This document shows positions 60,157 through 64,000 of a stretch of DNA of 64,000 bases, in pieces. The position numbers and the translations under genes were made by a program. The stretch comes from Proales similis (taxonomy: Eukaryota; Rotifera; Eurotatoria; Ploima; Proalidae), in the NCBI GenBank assembly GCA_019059635.1, contig JAGVRJ010000008.1, positions 372,001 to 436,000 of the forward strand. Direction: 5' to 3'. The notes below the pieces were generated by a model. That model had not been told where the DNA came from, made no database searches, and saw only the letters and a program-made list of their open reading frames with translations. Numbering within the stretch: position 1 is the first letter of the stretch; the number at the start of each line of letters is the position of its first letter.

Positions 60157-60274
60157 CGTCATCGAATGGCGAGTCGTAGAAAATATTTACTTCTCGGCTG
60201 ATTTCGGGCCGCATTCGTCTTTGCTTTTTGAGCTGCACCATTTGACTGCCGTTTTTAATAAGCCGCTCAAATAG
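59489..60274 (+). pseudogene. 5'-truncated-gene copy: N-terminus of ZNFX1-like helicase running into antisense sequence
   Basis: The ATG at 59,489 mirrors the ATG at 62,347. The first 222 residues are identical to the helicase N-terminus (SLVPNLEELLVPDNYIERF, LREDCIGPIRSAVTLI, GSLVCLSSDYF). After 60,156 the frame leaves the repeat and reads the opposite strand of the helicase domain for about 39 meaningless residues before a stop. It lacks the whole helicase core. If transcribed it would yield an N-terminal fragment and, on read-through, an RNA antisense to the intact gene. Confidence 0.85.
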
Positions 60275-62347
60275 AGAGACGCCGAGGTCATATTTTTCGG
60301 CCAAATCTTTTGCAGCCGGTCTCGGTCCAAGCTGCGCGTGGTCGCCGATCAGTATGAGACGCTCGCAGTTCATGCTGATGGCTGAAACTATGTGTCCCTC
60401 GAACACTTTGGCAGCCTCTTCCACAAGAACCGTCTTTATAGCCAGGCGCTGTATGAGCTGATGGTATCGCGCCGCGCCTGTCGTGGTCATTGCAATGATT
60501 GACGATCGCTCGAATATGCTGCGATCGGCTTCGGCTATCGCTTCTCTGATGCGAACCGCTCTCTCTCTGAGCGTTTCTTCGATCTCGGTCAATTCTCGTT
60601 CTGTGCGCTGTTCGAAATCCAACTGCCAGCCTCTGTACAGCGTTGGTCTCTTCGCCTCGGGCACAAGCCATATATTGTTGTGGCTCAGCAGCTCGTGCGG
60701 GTCACAAAGTGCCTCCTGTGAACAAATGGCTTCGATTTTTTGCTGAAGCCGCTCGATACGCTTGGCGTGAGGTTCATGCTCCATTGGGCTCCATCTTTCG
60801 TCATATTTGGCAATCTCCGAGATCGTAATGATGCCATTTTGATAAGAAGAGTTACTTTGGTAGAACTCTTCTACCAAGGCTATATCGTCCTCCAGAGCTT
60901 CTTGATTGTTTTGGTCGGGGTCAACCGCAAACTCCTCAAAGCTGCTCGTTTTCCGCCTCTTTGCCTCAGGCTCTTGCCTGTCCTCGACCGGCCTTTTCTC
61001 CGCCGTATGAATTAGATCGAGCCATTTTAAAATATCAGTATCTGTCAACGTCAAGGCGTAGTCGGGCAAGTCTTTATTGCCAAGCGGAGTGTCGCCGTTC
61101 AGCTCTCTTAGAAGCTCGCTTCCTAAAATCGCTTGCTCGTTGAGAGCCGCCAGTGCATCTGACAGATATTTATATCGGGCGTTCTGTTTATCCAGCTCCC
61201 TGCGCAGCTGCTTGAGGTAGCCTGATTGGCTTGCTTTTTTGCGCAGGATGCCCAGACGAAAGCGCTTGAGAACTTCGCTCTCCGAGCGAGAGCCAACCCG
61301 CACGATGCCATGGCGCAGGCGGAGCTCGCTGACGCACATTTCCAAAAAGTGGTCTAGAGCATGGTTGGTATAGCAGACCAGCAAGATGGGCGATGGTGCA
61401 TGTGATTGTCGCTCGCTGTTGAGCAGTAACTGCATAATCTTCAATGCGATCAATGTTTTGCCTGTTCCAGCTGGACCTTGTATAAGAGCAAGCTTTCTAC
61501 TCAATGCGTGCCTTATAGCATCCAGTTGAGTGGCATCCAGCTCGATTTTCGACTGATTCAGTGCGCTCAGGTCGGGCATTGGGCGCTGCTCATCACCGGT
61601 CAATCCGCTGACGAGTTCATGCATGAACGGAAAGAGGTCGCACGTGGCAGATGCACTTAAACTAGCCAACGCATTGAGCACAGGCCGATATCCCTCGAAA
61701 AATACATTTGATTCCGCCATCATGTAGCTGAGGTGGCTGTTTGCCTGCGGAAGTAGGTCCTCTTCGACTTTGAGCAGCAAGCAATCTTCCTGATTGCGCG
61801 AAAAGCACACGGTTGCCCTGATCAGCTCCTTTTGAAAATAGTCCGAACTGAGGCAAACAAGTGAGCCGAAGCACAATCGTTTGCTGCCGTCAGCACGCAT
61901 CCTTGCCAGAGCCATATCTGGTAGTTTTAAAGCGCAGACGATTCCGTGCTCGGTAAACTTTGGTTCACCGAACTTGCATCCGAAACTTATATCGATTTTA
62001 TTGCGTTTGTGCAGTTGGACCGCTATTAGCTTATCGAGCTTGTCGCTGGCCAGATAATGGTTGTCGGCCTGTATTTTTCGGATAAGGGTGACTGCACTAC
62101 GGATAGGACCAATGCAGTCTTCCCTCAAAAGCATAAACTGCCAGCGTAAGTAATCCTGAAAGCTGGCAGCGTTACTCACCGGCAGGAATCTTTCTATGTA
62201 GTTGTCTGGCACCAACAATTCTTCAAGATTCGGAACCAGGCTTATGGTTGAAATGTCAACATTGTGTTCTGGACCAATGGCTGAAATGGCCAACGTTTCA
62301 GCTCGATGAGTCTCGGCTTCGATTTCGGCGTCCCAGTCCTCTTCCAT
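60125..62347 (-). CDS. ZNFX1-like SF1 helicase, truncated before RecA2
   Basis: 740-residue frame. N-terminal region (about 1-225) matches the ZNFX1 region preceding the helicase. The core follows: Q-region LDATQLDAIRHAL, Walker A GPAGTGKT, motif Ia CYTNHALDHFLE, motif II VLVEEAAKV (the VEEA form of ZNFX1 rather than DEAD), motif III LILIGDHAQLGP, and QRRMRPEI. The frame then enters the left inverted-repeat arm at 60,156 and stops 10 codons later, so motifs IV-VI, the rest of RecA2 and the NFX1-type zinc fingers are missing. ZNFX1 proteins bind RNA; in nematodes they support small-RNA inheritance and in vertebrates dsRNA-triggered antiviral responses. Without RecA2 it cannot hydrolyse ATP normally. 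No introns are seen inside the frame. The ATG at 62,347 has context caaaATGg; an upstream TTG is less likely. Confidence 0.82.
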   Translation of the reverse strand: MEEDWDAEIEAETHRAETLAISAIGPEHNVDISTISLVPNLEELLVPDNYIERFLPVSNAASFQDYLRWQFMLLREDCIGPIRSAVTLIRKIQADNHYLASDKLDKLIAVQLHKRNKIDISFGCKFGEPKFTEHGIVCALKLPDMALARMRADGSKRLCFGSLVCLSSDYFQKELIRATVCFSRNQEDCLLLKVEEDLLPQANSHLSYMMAESNVFFEGYRPVLNALASLSASATCDLFPFMHELVSGLTGDEQRPMPDLSALNQSKIELDATQLDAIRHALSRKLALIQGPAGTGKTLIALKIMQLLLNSERQSHAPSPILLVCYTNHALDHFLEMCVSELRLRHGIVRVGSRSESEVLKRFRLGILRKKASQSGYLKQLRRELDKQNARYKYLSDALAALNEQAILGSELLRELNGDTPLGNKDLPDYALTLTDTDILKWLDLIHTAEKRPVEDRQEPEAKRRKTSSFEEFAVDPDQNNQEALEDDIALVEEFYQSNSSYQNGIITISEIAKYDERWSPMEHEPHAKRIERLQQKIEAICSQEALCDPHELLSHNNIWLVPEAKRPTLYRGWQLDFEQRTERELTEIEETLRERAVRIREAIAEADRSIFERSSIIAMTTTGAARYHQLIQRLAIKTVLVEEAAKVFEGHIVSAISMNCERLILIGDHAQLGPRPAAKDLAEKYDLGVSLFERLIKNGSQMVQLKKQRRMRPEISREVNIFYDSPFDDDRPISLEKYI

Positions 62348-62503
62348 TTTGAACCTTTCTCTTATACTAAACAAATATGAAAAATAAAGGAGAGAAGATC
62401 GACAGAGTCAGTGTGGTTGCAGAATGGCATCTTTCTAAACTTTCGCAGACTGTCGCGGGGTCTAATCTGCGGCCGTTCCGCTTAAATAGCTCACTTGAGT
62501 GTT
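61680..62503 (-). repeat. Right arm of 824-bp inverted repeat
   Basis: Holds the 5' flank and N-terminal codons of the ZNFX1-like gene in its intact context. Beyond 62,503 the sequence is unrelated to that left of 59,333. The arms are separated by a 1,523-bp unique loop (60,157-61,679). Confidence 0.97.
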
Positions 62504-63254
62504 CAAATAACGCTGGGCACACTCAAAAAACATGACCAGGAGAGCTTTAGAGCAGATCCAGATCACTTCACCAGCCATTTAGTTTATCGAATATGGAATG
62601 CTTGGTGGCTTTGAGAAGCACTGAACACTGCTTGCCTCTTTCCGGCAACAGCCGCCCGAATCCGTGCCGGCAGTGGCTCTCACCTCACTGCCTTTCAGGA
62701 GACGGTTGGCTTGAGCCAGTTGTAATTAACTCAAACAAAGAGCCGCCTATTGAAGTTCGAGGCGGAAATATTCAAAATCAAAGATGGCGCAACTATTTGC
62801 ACGCGGTCAAAACAAAATAAAGAGGGAGAGAGAGAGGGAGAGGAAGGGAGCGATTAAAACAGTCTGCGAGTAAAAGTTTATTGTCCATGTGCCGATTGCA
62901 TGTGCTCATGTCTCTTCAATCAGACAAGTTATGCCAAAAGGTTTCCCTCATCGTTTAGTTGGCTTGAGCCCAGCCAGCAAAAGCCAATATCTGTCAATAG
63001 CGACTACTTTGGTCTTCTGTTGCATCACTCAATTCGAAATCACATTATTGGTGGAAAAGTCTATCCGAGAAGGGAAAGAGAGAGAGACAGGGACAATTTT
63101 GGATTATTTTCACCTATTGTGACTCGTAGGAACGGTCAAAACATTTTTGACTATTTTGCACTATTTTGAAGCATTCGATTTGAGACCCTCTGGCGACCTA
63201 ACACAAGCCGATTTGAGAGAAAGAGAAAATTCAATGAAAACATCATCTTATTTA

Positions 63255-63317
63255 ATTGCGAAAGACTTAAGCTTCATTGCGAAAGCTCGCAAGTTGATTG
63301 CGACCGCCAAGCAGAGG
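63255..63317 (+). repeat. Three copies of a 21-bp tandem repeat
   Basis: ATTGCGA recurs at 63,255, 63,276 and 63,297, exactly 21 bp apart, each with a related AAG/CAAG tail. In the frame starting at ATG 63,234 (29 codons to TAA at 63,318) these read as three 7-residue units starting Ile-Ala (IAKDLSF, IAKARKL, IATAKQR). Confidence 0.7.
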
Positions 63318-63548
63318 TAATTTATTCGAACGGATCGAAGGAGGCAAGCATCAGCCTGGGGGCTTCGTTGAGATTCAAAGATTTTCTCACAACCCTGCAA
63401 CAAGCCAATATCCCCAATCTCTCGCGCTCACCAACTCGACACTTGAATTGGATCAAAATCGACGCGACCAACTTTTTTAAATGTTCATCATCTTAACGCA
63501 TGAGTTCGAGCAATGGGCATAGCTTTGGCTGGGATGTCAAGCAGACAT

Positions 63549-63674
63549 TTTCGAAAGTTCCTTGCTGGTTTCGGAAACCGAGCTCACGTTTTTCGAAGGC
63601 CTTTTTCTTAATCGAAAGAGCCAGACAAGATTTTCGAGGTTGCATACTAGTCTTCGAAAAGCAAGCAGATATCG
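63549..63674 (+). repeat. Degenerate 41-42-bp tandem repeat with periodic TTCGAA cores
   Basis: TCG(A/G) cores at 63,551, 63,571, 63,593, 63,612, 63,634 and 63,654 are spaced 19-22 bp, and three units beginning TTTCGA(A/G) start about 41-42 bp apart. Confidence 0.5.
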
Positions 63675-64000
63675 TCTAGTCAAGGAAGCGAAGGCGCTCG
63701 CTGTAGTCGAATAATCAAGCAGCCTTGGTCGAATCGCATCAAGCTTCGGCTGTCTGGTGAGGAGCCCTGTCAGATTATCGAATTCTGTTCAGCCACTCCA
63801 AAGCAAACTTGAGAAATCTGGCTAAAACCGCTCAAGATTAGGTGCCAGAGACTTTCATGTACTGTGAATAGTCCGTAGGCTTGACCTCTTTTGTTTGATG
63901 GAAAGTTCGAGGAAATGACCAAGCATTTGGCCTGCTTCATGCAATTCTCGAGGAGTGTCGGCTAATACAAGGTCGCCATAACTGGAAAGAAGGCAGAATA

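Larger units (their letters stand above)
62504..64000. other. Non-coding right edge with degenerate short tandem repeats
   Basis: No recognised gene. Contains a GA-rich tract (62,821-62,850), a 21-bp tandem repeat (63,255-63,317) and a degenerate 41-42-bp repeat with TTCGAA cores (63,549-63,674). The first 95 bp hold a short minus-strand frame ending exactly at the repeat-arm donor, possibly the helicase's first exon, but its phase does not fit the ATG frame. Confidence 0.5.

Noticed and set aside
59333-62503. Inverted repeat as a simple foldback assembly error
   Set aside because: Foldback artefacts normally mirror around a short centre and continue to the read end. Here a 1.5-kb unique loop and two different outer flanks bound equal arms. 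Not fully excluded without reads.
62504-62600. Short minus-strand frame beginning MAGEVIWICSK as the helicase first coding exon
   Set aside because: It ends in phase 0 at the donor, which does not fit the helicase frame after the acceptor; more likely 5' UTR or chance.

Overview
This window is nuclear DNA of an animal. Genes are split by many GT-AG introns, mostly about 45-70 bp long, with standard-code reading frames and AATAAA signals. The gene set is metazoan: a ciliary ASH-domain giant (CFAP47-like), the centriole scaffold CEP152/Asterless, LNX, a DAAM formin, plasmanylethanolamine desaturase, Nopp140, a DCC/neogenin/frazzled netrin receptor, a neuropeptide-type GPCR and an Otx homeobox gene. 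Short introns, dense genes and a motile-cilium gene suggest a small-genome ciliated bilaterian, perhaps a spiralian; the phylum cannot be fixed from the sequence alone.

Layout. 1-11,451 (minus): CFAP47-like gene running off the left edge. 11,991-12,328 (plus): tiny secreted Trp/Thr/Pro-rich peptide gene with its own TATA box. 12,731-17,437 (plus): CEP152-like. 17,749-19,034 (plus): extended SDR lacking the catalytic Tyr. 19,458-22,115 (plus): LNX-like RING + 4 PDZ protein. 22,626-26,871 (minus): DAAM-like formin, convergent with LNX. 28,297-29,483 (minus): PEDS1/TMEM189. 31,821-37,075 (plus): Nopp140 with 39 exact-length 111-bp repeats. 37,381-44,968 (minus): DCC-family receptor. 46,077-47,407 (minus): class A GPCR. 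52,396-53,982 (plus): Otx, flanked by about 5 kb and 4.3 kb of non-coding DNA. 58,271-58,864 (minus): SPOP-like BTB protein.

The right end is rearranged. A myosin-motor fragment (58,927 onward) is cut at its switch I region by an 824-bp inverted repeat (59,333-60,156 and 61,680-62,503). Its arms carry the upstream sequence and N-terminus of a ZNFX1-like helicase; the loop holds the rest of that gene, truncated before its second RecA domain. The two copies point at each other, so transcription through the locus would give a long hairpin or overlapping antisense RNA against a helicase family that itself works in small-RNA and antiviral pathways. This is the most unusual structure seen.

Functional links: CFAP47 and CEP152 (cilium and centriole) lie head-to-head around the secreted peptide gene; DAAM and the DCC-family receptor both act in actin-based morphogenesis and axon guidance. 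The other neighbours show no obvious shared pathway. Gene models were spliced by eye from ORFs, splice signals and phase; those with all phases checked are noted.
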